Positions 19,064 to 27,842 are shown, counted from the stretch's first letter. The stretch: DNA of 64,000 bases from Propioniciclava tarda (GCF_900182665.1 NZ_FXTL01000003.1:1-64000), one strand, 5' to 3'. Notes: a model not told the origin generated them from the sequence alone. A program made the numbers and translations.

Positions 19064-19681
19064 TCAGCCCAGGAGCGTGAACCCGGCGGGCAGCGGCTCG
19101 CGTCCGGCCGCGGCCAGGAGCAGCGGCGCGGCCAGGCCGCGTTCCGCGGCGATTTCGGACGCCAGCGCGAGAGCTGGTCCGGTAGCGCGATCCAGAGCCT
19201 CCGGTATCGGAAGACCGGCAGCGCGCGCGATGTCCAACCCGTGCACCGTCAGCTCGAAGGCCCTGGTCTTCACGAACTCGCCCAAGGGCAGCGGGCAGAT
19301 TCTCGTGGGGACGAGCCGCCCCGGAGGGGTCGCCGCAACCAGGGCCATGGCCTCCGCCGCGAAGCCGCGCAGCGTCGTCGCGGGGTCATCCCCGAGCCCG
19401 AGTGCATCCTCGCGGCCGCGCGCCAGCACTCCGGCGTGGATCCCAGGCTGGACCAGTCCGCGAGCGACATAGGACGCCGCCGTTCCGACGCCCACGGCGC
19501 CCGGGGTGGGCTCGGCCAGGTAGGTGCCGAGCAGCGTCCAGGACCGACCCGTGTGCGCGACCAGCTCGCGCAGTGTCCAGTCCCCAAGGCCAGGGACATC
19601 CCACGTCCCGGCTGGAATCTGCTCGACCAATTCCAGGACCCCTTGGGTCGCATCGGTGAACCAAGCCTCAGCGGTCGTCAT
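19064..19681 (-). CDS. Maleylpyruvate isomerase/DinB-like family protein (mycothiol-dependent type)
   Basis: A 205-residue four-helix-bundle protein of the family that includes mycothiol-dependent maleylpyruvate isomerase. The N-terminal domain has the characteristic TWDVPGLGDWTLRELVAHTGRSW, with a His on the metal-site helix. The second part includes FELTVHGLDIARAAGLPIPE, containing the other expected His. The C-terminal sterol-carrier-like part is short (GFTLLG). Many members act on thiol conjugates; the substrate here is unknown. Family presence is a marker for mycothiol-producing actinobacteria. Confidence 0.75.
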   Translation of the reverse strand: MTTAEAWFTDATQGVLELVEQIPAGTWDVPGLGDWTLRELVAHTGRSWTLLGTYLAEPTPGAVGVGTAASYVARGLVQPGIHAGVLARGREDALGLGDDPATTLRGFAAEAMALVAATPPGRLVPTRICPLPLGEFVKTRAFELTVHGLDIARAAGLPIPEALDRATGPALALASEIAAERGLAAPLLLAAAGREPLPAGFTLLG

Positions 19682-19753
19682 GGGGCCAGTAGATGCCGGT
19701 CAGCTCGGTGGGTCAACCCGGCCGAGGACGCCGTTGGGCTCGGGTCAGCGAAC

Positions 19754-19759
19754 TACCAT
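19754..19759 (+). promoter_or_regulatory. -10 box of a leaderless promoter for the MpaB-type gene
   Basis: TACCAT followed by 6 bases and the GTG start at 19766. It supports that GTG over the nearby ATG at 19758, whose frame stops after three codons. Confidence 0.5.
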
Positions 19760-19765
19760 GGCCGC

Positions 19766-20689
19766 GTGAAGCTCACCCCGCCCCTGCCGACGCCGCCGAT
19801 CCTGCGGCTGGGGAAAGCGGTGGGCAAGGTCCAGCAGACGTTCGGTGAGACCCTGCGATCGAAGGTGGCCGGCCCGGACGCTGCCGAGCGCGGCCAGACG
19901 ATCTGGGGCAAGCCGGGGGAGCGGTGGTTCACCCCGGACGACCCCATCTGGCGCGTCCACGAGGACGCCTCGATGTTCGTCGGCGGCATCACCGCGCTGC
20001 TGTTGCAGTCGCTGCATCCGGCCGCCATGGCCGGTGTCGCCGGGCACTCGGGCTACCGCTCCGATCCCTGGGGACGCCTCGCCCGCACCGCCGACTACAT
20101 CGCTTACACGACCTACGCCACCTTCGAAGACGCCGAGGCCGTCATCGCCAAGGTGCGCGGCGTCCACGACCGCGTCCAGGGCAAGGACCATGCCGGACGC
20201 CCCTACCGCGCGTCCGATCCGCACCTGCTGACGTGGGTCCACGTCGCCGAGATCGACTCGTTCTTGACCGCCTACCAGGCCTACGGCGCCGGACGCCTCA
20301 CGCCCGCCGAGGCCGACACGTATGTGGCCCAGGCCGGACGCGCCGCTTCACTGCTCGGCGTCCCCGAGCCGCCGACGACCTTGGCCGACCTGCGCGCCAC
20401 GATCGACGCCTACCGCCCCGAGCTCGAGGTCACCGAGCCCGCCCGGGACGCCGCCCGCTTCCTGATCGTCGAGCCGCCGCTTCCGCTCGTCGCTCGTCCC
20501 GGCTACGCCACCCTCGTCGCCGGCGCGATCGCGATCCTGCCCGACTGGGCGCGCACGATGCTGGACGTCCCGTTCGACCGCGTCGCGACCATCGCCGGAC
20601 GCCCCCTCGGCCGGTTCGGGGCGGCGGCGGTCCGCTGGGGGCTGGCCGGCGTCCAAGACGGACGCCGCAGCGCCCCGCCCGCCGGCTGA
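19766..20689 (+). CDS. MpaB/Lcp-type oxygenase domain protein (DUF2236)
   Basis: A 307-residue member of the MpaB/rubber-oxygenase catalytic-domain family, predicted heme proteins of mostly unknown substrate. Signature elements: WRVHEDASMFVGGITALLLQ, SLHPAAMAGVAGHSGYRSDPWGRLARTADY, the stretch YATFEDAEAVIAKVRGVHDRV with His, then DPHLLTWVHVAEIDSFLTAY with the second conserved His. There is no signal peptide. The leaderless GTG start was chosen from the -10 position. The gene stands alone and is followed by a stretch of decayed genes. Confidence 0.85.
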   Translation: MKLTPPLPTPPILRLGKAVGKVQQTFGETLRSKVAGPDAAERGQTIWGKPGERWFTPDDPIWRVHEDASMFVGGITALLLQSLHPAAMAGVAGHSGYRSDPWGRLARTADYIAYTTYATFEDAEAVIAKVRGVHDRVQGKDHAGRPYRASDPHLLTWVHVAEIDSFLTAYQAYGAGRLTPAEADTYVAQAGRAASLLGVPEPPTTLADLRATIDAYRPELEVTEPARDAARFLIVEPPLPLVARPGYATLVAGAIAILPDWARTMLDVPFDRVATIAGRPLGRFGAAAVRWGLAGVQDGRRSAPPAG

Positions 20690-20708
20690 GCCCCGCCGAC
20701 GACGGCGA

Positions 20709-21250
20709 TCAACCCTGCTTCGGCCCTAGGCGGTTGACCGTGAAGCGATGGCCCGTTGCCGTGTTCGTACAACTCGGACCGTCCGTTGTCATCGTGCAGC
20801 GGAAGTCTCCGGCCAGCGAGCTGACGCGTCTCGTTCGGCCAGGACGCGGTCCCGCCGAAGGACGCATCCCACCAGCGGGTGCCGTCCCCGTTCAGGAACG
20901 GGAAGGCCATCGGGTCGCTGCCGCAGGCCCAGGACGCCGGGCCGGACGCGTTGACGGCGACGCCCTTGACGACGCCCTGGGTGGCGCAGGTCGACGGATC
21001 CGGGAGCACCCCGGGGTCGGCCCCCTTGAGCCCGCAGCCGGCGAGGTCTCCGTCCAGGCGGCAGTAGACGTTGCCGTCGGGCGAGGTGAACTCGGCCGCC
21101 GGGTAGGTCGACACGTCACGCGCCAGTCCACTCCCGGGGGGTGTTGGGCGCTTCGGACGCCGACGGCTGGGTGGTGGGCCGGGGCCTCGAGGCCACGCCC
21201 CACGCCCCGCCCGCGACGGCGACGAGCGCGGTGGCGGCCAGCGCGGTGCG
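20709..21250 (-). pseudogene. Frameshifted membrane-anchored or secreted protein (DUF6636-like)
   Basis: Remnant of a membrane-anchored extracytoplasmic protein. The first part, RRHRRTALAATALVAVAGGA, supplies a membrane helix and a Pro/Ser linker, but it is in the frame of the truncated sigma factor and stops at 21116. A frame change then gives YPAAEFTSPDGNVYCRLDGD, a Cys-rich beta domain with ASWACGSDPM. A third change near 20820 is needed to read the expected end, FRCTMTTDGPSC and TGHRFTVNR. The Cys pattern and the GxRFTVNR end match small secreted actinobacterial domains. Two lesions plus loss of its start make it non-functional. Confidence 0.65.
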
Positions 21251-21703
21251 CCGGTGGCGGCGGACGCGGATGCCGAGCGTCGAGGCGATGGCGGCGTGAT
21301 CGAGGTCCTCGTAGAACCGCAGGACGACGATCGCGCGCTGGCGGCGTCCGAGATCACGGAGACCGCGCCAGATCAGGTCGTTCTCCGCGATCCCGGACGC
21401 CTCCGGCGCGGCCGTCTCGGGCACCGCTGCCGACGCGACCTCGCCGCGTCCCCAGGCTCGCCACAGCGAGACATACGTGCGCGACATGGTCGTGCGCGCG
21501 TAGGCGCCGAGGTTGTCCCGGTCGTCGAGCCGGCTCCAGGCGAGGTACCCCTTCACCAGGGTGCTTTGGAGGAGGTCATCGGCGTCCGCGCCGTTGCCCG
21601 TGAGGGCGAGCGCGGACCGGCGAAGGCCGACCTGGTGGTCGGCGACGAAGCCCTCGAAGTCCCGTGCGTCGAGCGCGGGGACTGGGGTGGCCACCGCTGT
21701 CAT
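21116..21703 (-). pseudogene. ECF sigma factor (SigE-like) truncated in region 4 and fused to a membrane segment
   Basis: Residues 1-95 hold sigma region 2 (FEGFVADHQVGLRRSALALT, then DADDLLQSTLVKGYLAW). Region 4 begins RGLRDLGRRQRAIVVLRFYEDLDHAAIASTLGI and breaks off inside the DNA-binding helix-turn-helix. It continues in frame into RRHRRTALAATALVAVAGG, which is the start of the next gene's membrane protein. The fusion looks like a deletion between adjacent sigma and membrane-protein genes. Without the -35 recognition helix it should not work as a sigma factor. The translation start is intact. Confidence 0.7.
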
Positions 21704-21740
21704 GCCCCCTACACGCCGGACGCGTCAGGAAGGTTGCACG

Positions 21741-22532
21741 TCAGCATCGGGAGATCACGTCGTCCAGCATGGCGGTCGTCAGGCGTCCGGTGAAGGTGTT
21801 CTGCTGGCTGACGTGGTACGAGCCGATCAAGGCCAACCCGTGGCCGTCGGCGTCCACGATCGCCGCGGATCCGTGCCCGAACGTGGGCTTCGGCGACGGG
21901 ACGCCCCAGCCGAGCCGCTTGGCGGCAGCCAGGGTGGCGTCCCAGGCGATCCCGCCCAGGCACAGGATCGAGCGAAGCTGCGGCGCCAGCACCGTCAGTT
22001 CCCGGTCGAGCCAGCCCGCGCACGTGGCCTGCTCTTCGGTCGTCGGTTTGTTGGCCGGCGGCGCGCAGTGGCAGGTTGCGGTGATCCGGACGCCGGTCAG
22101 CGTCAGCCCGTCGTCCGCCGCCACGCTGGACGCCTGCGACGCGTAGCCCGCCCGGTGCAGCGCGGCGAAGAGCCAGTCCCCGGACCGGTCGCCGGTGAAC
22201 ATGCGACCGGTCCGGTTGGCGCCGTGGGCCGCCGGCGCGAGTCCGACGATGAGGACGCTCGCGTCCACATCGCCCAGCGACGGCACCGGACGCCCCCAGT
22301 ACGCCTCGGACGCGAACGCCGCCCGCTTCTCGGCGGCGACCCGTTCGCGCCACTCGACCAGGCGCGGGCAGGCCGCGCAGACCGAGACGGCGGTGTCCAG
22401 GCCGGTCAGCCCGAGGTCGGCGGCGATTCGCCGCACGTCGGACGCCGACCGCGCGACCGGCGTGGCGGCGTCCGCGGGATCGCCCGGCCAGCCGGCGCCG
22501 GGCTCAGCCGGGCGCCGGGAGACCTCAGCCAC
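21741..22532 (-). CDS. Type-5 uracil-DNA glycosylase (UdgB-like)
   Basis: A 263-residue base-excision repair enzyme of the Fe-S family 5 uracil-DNA glycosylases. Motif 1 is GLAPAAHGANRTGRMFTGD, without the catalytic Asp of family 1, as usual for family 5. Motif 2 is SYHVSQQNTFTGRLT. Cysteines at CAACPRL, TCHCAPP and the later ILCLGG fit the 4Fe-4S ligands. The start is a GTG at 22532 that overlaps the acyl-CoA ligase stop by eight bases, so it is translated from the same transcript. Such enzymes suit high-GC organisms prone to cytosine deamination. Confidence 0.88.
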   Translation of the reverse strand: MAEVSRRPAEPGAGWPGDPADAATPVARSASDVRRIAADLGLTGLDTAVSVCAACPRLVEWRERVAAEKRAAFASEAYWGRPVPSLGDVDASVLIVGLAPAAHGANRTGRMFTGDRSGDWLFAALHRAGYASQASSVAADDGLTLTGVRITATCHCAPPANKPTTEEQATCAGWLDRELTVLAPQLRSILCLGGIAWDATLAAAKRLGWGVPSPKPTFGHGSAAIVDADGHGLALIGSYHVSQQNTFTGRLTTAMLDDVISRC

Positions 22533-24189
22533 GAGCCGCCAACTGGTCCCGGACCTGCTTGCGCAGCACCTTGCCCAGCAGCGACGTGGGCAGTGCCTCG
22601 ACGGCTACGAACTCGCGCGGGACCTTGTACGCCGCCAGCCGCTCCTTGGCCCACGTCCGCAGCTCGCCGCTGTCGATCGTCGCCCCGGCCGTCGGCACGA
22701 CCGCCGCCACGACCCGCTCGCCGCCGGACCCGTCGCGCATCCCGACGACCGCGACGTCCGCGATGGCGGGATGCTCGCGCAGCTCGGCCTCGACCTCGGA
22801 CGGCGCCACGTTGAACCCGCCCGTGATGATCAGCTCCTTGATGCGGTCGACGATGGTGGTGAAGCCGTCGGCGTCCACGATGACGAGGTCCCCGGTGCGC
22901 AGCCAGCCGCCCTCCAGCAGCGACTTGGCGGTCTCGTCGGGGGCGTTCCAGTAGCCCGAGAACACCTGCGGCCCCTTGATCAGCAGCTCACCGGGTGTGC
23001 CGGCAGGCACCTCGACGGACGGATCGTCCGGGTCGACCACCCGCGTCAGCGTCGACGGGAAGGGGACGCCGATCGTCCCCGTCTTCCGCGTGGGGGCGAA
23101 GGGGTTGCCGAGCGCCACCGGCGACGACTCGGTCAGCCCGTAGCCCTCGACGAGCAGGCCACCCGAGACGGACTCCCAGCGCGCCACGATGTCGTCGGTC
23201 AGCGCCATCGCGCCCGAGATGCAGAACTTGGCGCTGGCCAGGGAGATGCCACGCTCGGCGGCCCGCTGGGCGGTCCGGTCGTAGATCGGCGGCACGGCGC
23301 AATAAATCGTCGGCGGGGACTTCTTGGCGGCGTCCAAGACGAGGTCGACGTCGAAGCTGGGGAACAGCACCAGCCGCGTCCGCTTGAGCAGGCCGAACGT
23401 GAGGTACAGCGTCATCCCGAATGCGTGGAACATCGGCAGCAGCGCGTAGTTGACCTCTCGACCGTCGACGGCGTCGCACATCCAGGCCGCGCCCTGCAGC
23501 GCGTTCGCGTGCAGGTTGTAGTGCGAGAGCATCGCGCCCTTGACGTTGCCGGTCGTGCCCGACGTGTACTGGATGACGGCCAGGTCGTGCAGTCCGGGCC
23601 GGGGGTGGGACGCCGTCAGCCGGCTCCCCTTGAGGGCGGTCTTCCACGGCGTCGTGCCCGGGGCGTCCGCGTGCAGCCGGTCGCGGGTCGCGCGCAGTTT
23701 CTTGACGGGCAGCCCCAGCGCGAGGCGCTTCAGGCGCGGGAAGGCGTCCAGCAGGTTGACCGCGATGACGTGGTCGAGCGACGGCAACTTGGGCGCCGCG
23801 ACGTCCCAGGCGATCGCGACGCGCGCGTCGTGGTCGGCGAACATGCCCGCGAGCTCGTGAGCGGTGTAGAGCGGATTGTGCTCGACGACCACGGCCCCCA
23901 GCCGCAGGACGGCGTAGAAGGCCACGACGTGCTGCGGACAGTTCGGCAGCACGATGGCGACCCGGTCGCCGGCGCGGACGCCGAGGCGACGGAGAGCGTC
24001 CGCCAATCGCGCCACGTCGTCGCCCAGCTGCCGGAAGGTGGTCGTTGCGCCGAAGAACTCACACGAGACGGCGTCCCCGCCGGCCGCGATCGCCCGGTCG
24101 AAGAGGTCGACCAAGGAGTCGGTCGGCAGCTCGATCTCTGCGGGGACGCCGGGGGCGTAGTTCTTCACCCAGGGTTGTGTGGTGGTCAC
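22525..24189 (-). CDS. Long-chain fatty-acyl-CoA ligase (FadD-type)
   Basis: Activates fatty acids to acyl-CoA with ATP; 554 residues. The AMP-binding P-loop is YTSGTTGNVKGA, A5 is EGYGLTESSP, A7 is LRTGDLVIVD, A8 is VDRIKELIITGGFNVAPSEVE, and the catalytic Lys is in LLGKVLRKQ near the C-terminus. The GTG start at 24189 (VTTTQPWVKNY) gives the usual N-terminus. It is co-transcribed with the uracil-DNA glycosylase. Chain-length preference cannot be told from the sequence. Confidence 0.92.
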   Translation of the reverse strand: MTTTQPWVKNYAPGVPAEIELPTDSLVDLFDRAIAAGGDAVSCEFFGATTTFRQLGDDVARLADALRRLGVRAGDRVAIVLPNCPQHVVAFYAVLRLGAVVVEHNPLYTAHELAGMFADHDARVAIAWDVAAPKLPSLDHVIAVNLLDAFPRLKRLALGLPVKKLRATRDRLHADAPGTTPWKTALKGSRLTASHPRPGLHDLAVIQYTSGTTGNVKGAMLSHYNLHANALQGAAWMCDAVDGREVNYALLPMFHAFGMTLYLTFGLLKRTRLVLFPSFDVDLVLDAAKKSPPTIYCAVPPIYDRTAQRAAERGISLASAKFCISGAMALTDDIVARWESVSGGLLVEGYGLTESSPVALGNPFAPTRKTGTIGVPFPSTLTRVVDPDDPSVEVPAGTPGELLIKGPQVFSGYWNAPDETAKSLLEGGWLRTGDLVIVDADGFTTIVDRIKELIITGGFNVAPSEVEAELREHPAIADVAVVGMRDGSGGERVVAAVVPTAGATIDSGELRTWAKERLAAYKVPREFVAVEALPTSLLGKVLRKQVRDQLAARG

Positions 24190-24309
24190 ATGCCTATTCT
24201 TCCGGACGCCGACGCGTCCGTCCGCCGGAGGTCGAGAAGGCTCAGCGCCATGCCCGCGGATCAACCGCGGCGGTGATGCGTCGAGCGCGCAGCACGGAGG
24301 CCTCCATGC

Positions 24310-24897
24310 CTACCTCGACGCGTCGCTTGGGGTTGGCTCGGGATCTCCGATCCGGACGCCCCGCGCGGTCAGCACGACGTCGCCGCGGTCCGGCTCGGCC
24401 CGCCAGCCGCGGGCCGAGACGATGCCGAAGGCCACGAGGCCACCGCCGAGCACCCCGGCGATGCTTCCCTGGATGAGATTGGCCAGCTGGCTGCCGTTCA
24501 CGTCGGCGAATCCTTCCGCCAACGTCTTGACCCCGCCGGCGACGATGAGCAGCCCCAGCACGGCACTCAAGGCGGCTGCGGCGCCGCCGCGCCAGCGAGG
24601 CTGGTCGAAAGCGATGCCGAGATCCGCTTCTTGGGCATCCGGACGCCTCAGCAGCACGTCGCGGTGGGGGAGCCGCCGCCACACCAGAGGCGATGCCGCG
24701 ATCAGACCGAGAACGATGCCGAGCAGTCCGTTGAGGATGAGGCCCTCCGCCATCATGAAGCAGCCGCCCACGACGACCATCGTCGCGACGAAGCCGACCA
24801 AGAACGCCATCCACAACGTCAGGCGTGGACGCGTGTTCCAGTCCGACGGAATGCCGAACGCCAACTGCTCGGGCTCTTGGCGAATCTCGTACGTCAT
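24310..24897 (-). CDS. Four-helix membrane protein of unknown function
   Basis: A 195-residue protein with a 30-residue hydrophilic N-terminus and four likely membrane segments: around LTLWMAFLVGFVATMVVVGG, LNGLLGIVLGLIAASPLVW, ALSAVLGLLIVAGGV and GSIAGVLGGGLVAFGIVSA. A soluble loop of about 30 residues lies between TM2 and TM3. I recognise no family. The preferred start is the ATG at 24897 (MTYEIRQEPEQ). It lies beside the PspC cluster and could belong to the same envelope-stress group, but the spacing does not prove it. Confidence 0.65.
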   Translation of the reverse strand: MTYEIRQEPEQLAFGIPSDWNTRPRLTLWMAFLVGFVATMVVVGGCFMMAEGLILNGLLGIVLGLIAASPLVWRRLPHRDVLLRRPDAQEADLGIAFDQPRWRGGAAAALSAVLGLLIVAGGVKTLAEGFADVNGSQLANLIQGSIAGVLGGGLVAFGIVSARGWRAEPDRGDVVLTARGVRIGDPEPTPSDASR

Positions 24898-24976
24898 GCC
24901 GGGGAAACGACCCGCGCGGCCCATTCCGGCCGCCCCCGCAGAAGATGAGGCGTGGGGCGGCCGAGGCTGGCGCACG

Positions 24977-25222
24977 TCAGCGGCGGTTGGACTGCTTGAC
25001 CCAGTCGGTCAGCTGCGCCAGGCCGGACGGGCCGCCGTTGTCGGTCGGCATGAGCAGCCACAGGGCCGGGTAGAGCATCCAGCCGATGGGCTGAATCAGG
25101 AGCGCGATGAGCACCGCACCGATCCGGACGAGCGTGGCATCGATCCCGAAGTACTTGGCGAGGCCGCCGCAGACGCCTGCCAGGAACTTGTCGGAGGTGC
25201 TGCGGACGAGTTTCTTGTCCAT
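24977..25222 (-). CDS. Small PspC-domain protein
   Basis: An 81-residue PspC-family membrane protein: LVRSTSDKFLAGVCGGLAKY, then FGIDATLVRIGAVLIALL and a second hydrophobic stretch ending in the typical ALWLLMPTD. In phage-shock and Lia systems PspC domains sense membrane stress or hold signalling partners at the membrane. AAAGG sits just before the ATG. It is downstream of two further small membrane genes in the same orientation and probably shares their transcript. Confidence 0.85.
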   Translation of the reverse strand: MDKKLVRSTSDKFLAGVCGGLAKYFGIDATLVRIGAVLIALLIQPIGWMLYPALWLLMPTDNGGPSGLAQLTDWVKQSNRR

Positions 25223-25248
25223 CGTGGTGCCTTTCATGGGGTTGAGGG

Positions 25249-25425
25249 TTACTGGTGACGACTGATGTTGATGCCGAGGACGCCGATCGCGACGAGGGCC
25301 ACGGGGAGCCCGACGCCCACGAGCGCCCAGTCCACCGTGCCCACGGCGGACCACAGCCCCACGGCCGCGATCGCACCGAAGAGCAGGCCGACGGTGACGC
25401 TCATTCCATCCGGACGCCCGGTCAT
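25249..25425 (-). CDS. Two-helix small membrane protein in the PspC operon
   Basis: 58 residues: MTGRPDGMSVTVGLLFGAIA, a first membrane segment to GLWSAVG, and a second through LVGVGLPVALVAIGVLGI, ending ISRHQ. The ATG at 25425 overlaps the stop of the large PspC gene by four bases (ATGA), supporting co-translation. I recognise no named family. A role as a small subunit of the stress-sensing membrane complex is inference from position. Confidence 0.7.
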   Translation of the reverse strand: MTGRPDGMSVTVGLLFGAIAAVGLWSAVGTVDWALVGVGLPVALVAIGVLGINISRHQ

Positions 25426-26486
25426 CGGCGCACCTCCACGGTACCCATGCCCAGCGCCACCAACACGCGCAGGGTGGGCTTGGCGGGGTCGCTCGCGTAG
25501 GACTCGCTGAGTTGGAGGTCCATGCCCTGGGCGTCGCTCTGCTGAGGCGTCCGGACGCGGCCCGCGTCGACCTGGTAGGTCACCTCGACGTTGACGTCCG
25601 TGGGCAGCAGCAGGGTCAGCGAGCCGGCATCGCCGGTGATGGTGACCTCGTGATCCGAGGTGAGCGTCCGCTGGCTGAGGTCGACGGTGTTGCGGCCGAT
25701 TCCCAGCTCGATGACCTCTTCGGACGCCGAGATGGGTCCCTGCGTCACGGCCTGCGAAGCCGGCGTCGCGGACGGCAGGATCAGCGACAGCGTGACGAGG
25801 GAGGTGGCCAGGCCAGCCAGCACCAGACCCCGCGGCCGCGGACGCGCGACGCCGCGCGGGCGGGCCGAGGCCAACAGCGCGATCGCCATGATCGCCAGTG
25901 CGATGGAGGGGTAGGCGACGGGCCGCACGGAGCCGGCCGCGACCGAAACGATCGCGAGCGCCAGCCAGGAGGCGCCCACGGCGCTGACGATCGGGACCCA
26001 GCCGCCCAGGGGAGCCCGTCGCGTCACAGCGAGCAGCGGGTTCTGGGCCAACCCGACCTGGGGCGAGCCGGGCGGCTGCTTCCACTGCGAGACCTGCTCG
26101 GCCGGACGCGTGGTGGACGCCGGCCGGCGCCGATGCCGGGTCAGGTACCAGCCAGCCGCCAGCAGGGCGAGGATGCTGAGGCCCACCGCCGCGTAGCGGC
26201 CCTCGGGAAGCGCCATGGAGATCGCGAAGACCAGCAGGGCGATGATGGCGATGACGTGCGTGGGGGAGAGGTTGCGCGTCGGCGTCCGCCGTGAGGCGTC
26301 GGCAGGAAGGGCCGCCCACAGCACCCCGTACAGCACCAGGCCGAGGCCCCAGCTGATGACGACGGCGACGAGGAAGCCGGCCCGGACCAGCAGCGGATCC
26401 ACCTGCCAGGTGCGGGCCAGACCGGCGCACACGCCGCCCACGACGCCGTGGGACGAGTCCCGGCGCAGCATGGGCGTGTTGGTCAT
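25422..26486 (-). CDS. PspC-domain membrane protein with LiaF-like C-terminus
   Basis: 354 residues. Residues 5-65 form a PspC domain (DSSHGVVGGVCAGLARTWQV, then a membrane helix). Two or more helices follow (HVIAIIALLVFAISMALP; AAVGLSILALLAAGWYL), then helices at about 165-230. The final 110 residues are an extracytoplasmic or cytoplasmic beta-rich domain (VIELGIGRNTVDLSQ, SLTLLLPTDVNVEV, LRVLVALGMGTVEVRR), like the adhesin-type/LiaF C-terminal domains that inhibit the partner kinase. It is transcribed divergently from a PspC-kinase and LuxR regulator pair. Together they form a Lia/Psp-style envelope-stress system. Confidence 0.85.
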   Translation of the reverse strand: MTNTPMLRRDSSHGVVGGVCAGLARTWQVDPLLVRAGFLVAVVISWGLGLVLYGVLWAALPADASRRTPTRNLSPTHVIAIIALLVFAISMALPEGRYAAVGLSILALLAAGWYLTRHRRRPASTTRPAEQVSQWKQPPGSPQVGLAQNPLLAVTRRAPLGGWVPIVSAVGASWLALAIVSVAAGSVRPVAYPSIALAIMAIALLASARPRGVARPRPRGLVLAGLATSLVTLSLILPSATPASQAVTQGPISASEEVIELGIGRNTVDLSQRTLTSDHEVTITGDAGSLTLLLPTDVNVEVTYQVDAGRVRTPQQSDAQGMDLQLSESYASDPAKPTLRVLVALGMGTVEVRR

Positions 26487-26561
26487 GGGCCCATCCTGCT
26501 ACGCGTCCCCAGGGCGCCCTATCGGGACGGCCCCTGAAGCCACCCCCAACGACGTCGGCCC

Positions 26562-26567
26562 TAAGCT
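26562..26567 (+). promoter_or_regulatory. -10 box of leaderless sensor-kinase promoter
   Basis: TAAGCT followed by 6 bases and the GTG start at 26574. It sits in the 87-base divergent space shared with the PspC operon. Confidence 0.55.
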
Positions 26568-26573
26568 GGCACC

Positions 26574-27842
26574 GTGACCCTCGACCGCCTGGACGCCCCG
26601 GCCCCTCGGCTGGTCGTCCGGCTGCCCGACCAGGGCTGGCTCGGCGGAGTGTGCGCCGGAATCGCCGCCTACCTAGGGGTTTCGCCGCTGTTCCTGCGGC
26701 TGATCTTCATCGTGCTGGCGTCCTGGCGCCTGACCGGCGTGCTTGCGTACGTGTTGGTGTGGCTGATCGTCCCGCTGATGTCGGACGCCCCCGACGCCCC
26801 GGGCCTGGACGCCCACCGCCGCGCCGGGCTGCGGCCCCAGGGCGCAGCTGCCCAGGCCCACGGGCCGGGCGACTGGGGCCAGCTGATCGCGCTGGCGCTG
26901 TTCGGCTCCGGCCTGGTCTGGATCGTCCAGCGCTCGGGCCTGGGCCTGCCCACCAACTGGTTCCTGGTCGGCGTTCTGGCCTCGGGGGGCCTGGCCCTGG
27001 TGTGGTGGCAGGCCGACCACGCGTCGGCGAAGGACCTCAAGGCGTCCGACGGCCCCTTCGCCTGGCTGCTGCCCCTGCTGGCCAACTGGACGACGGCCCT
27101 CGCGCTCGGCGTCGGGCTGCTGGCGGGGGCGTCCGCGGTGGTGCTGACGGCCATGCTGCTGCCGCTCGGCGAGGGGGCGGTCGCGTCCCGCACGCTGGCG
27201 GCCATCGGGCTGGCGCTCGTGGGCCTGGCCGCCCTGGCGGCCCCGTGGCTGTTGCGCGTCCGGCGGGCGCTCGTCCAGGCGCGCGAGGCGCGCATCGTCT
27301 CGGACGCCCGCGCCGACATGGCCGCCCACCTCCACGACTCGGTGCTGCAGACGCTCGCCCTGATCCAGAAGCAGGCGTACGAGCCGCACGAGGTCACCCG
27401 GCTCGCGCGGCGGCAGGAGCGCGAGCTACGCACGTGGCTCTACGGAACCGAGGTGCCGATGGCCACCCTCAAGGCGGCCCTCGCTGACGCCGCCCAGGAC
27501 ATCGAGGACGACTTCCCCGTGAACGTCGAGGTGGTCGTGGTCGGGGACGCCGAACTGACGCCCCAGCTCGCCGAGCTGGTCAAGGCCGCGCGCGAGGCGA
27601 TGCTGAACGCGGCCAAGCACTCGGGGGCGCCATTGGTCGACGTCTACGCCGAGGCGGACGCCGATCACGTCGAGGTGTTCGTCCGCGACCGCGGCCGCGG
27701 GTTCGACCCCGCGGCCGTCCCCGAGGATCGGCTGGGCATCGACAAGAGCATCGTGGAGCGCACGCGCCGCCACGGTGGGACCGCCCGCCTACGATCGAGT
27801 GCAGAAACCGGCACCGAAGTGACCCTGGAGATGACGCGATGA
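26574..27842 (+). CDS. PspC-domain sensor histidine kinase (LiaS/DesK class)
   Basis: A 422-residue membrane kinase. An N-terminal PspC domain (LVVRLPDQGWLGGVCAGIAA, residues about 12-70) precedes four membrane helices. The dimerisation/phosphoacceptor helix is ADMAAHLHDSVLQTLALIQ with the phospho-acceptor His in HLHDS (HisKA_3). The ATPase domain contains REAMLNAAKHSGAP (N box) and RDRGRGFDPAAVPEDRLGID (G1), ending with TARLRSSAETGTEV. Its stop overlaps the response-regulator start (ATGA). It probably senses envelope stress together with the divergent PspC proteins. Confidence 0.92.
   Translation: MTLDRLDAPAPRLVVRLPDQGWLGGVCAGIAAYLGVSPLFLRLIFIVLASWRLTGVLAYVLVWLIVPLMSDAPDAPGLDAHRRAGLRPQGAAAQAHGPGDWGQLIALALFGSGLVWIVQRSGLGLPTNWFLVGVLASGGLALVWWQADHASAKDLKASDGPFAWLLPLLANWTTALALGVGLLAGASAVVLTAMLLPLGEGAVASRTLAAIGLALVGLAALAAPWLLRVRRALVQAREARIVSDARADMAAHLHDSVLQTLALIQKQAYEPHEVTRLARRQERELRTWLYGTEVPMATLKAALADAAQDIEDDFPVNVEVVVVGDAELTPQLAELVKAAREAMLNAAKHSGAPLVDVYAEADADHVEVFVRDRGRGFDPAAVPEDRLGIDKSIVERTRRHGGTARLRSSAETGTEVTLEMTR

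Noticed and set aside
22195-24276. 693-codon plus-strand open frame opposite fadD
   Set aside because: Shadow of the acyl-CoA ligase; composition dominated by Arg, Gly and Val.
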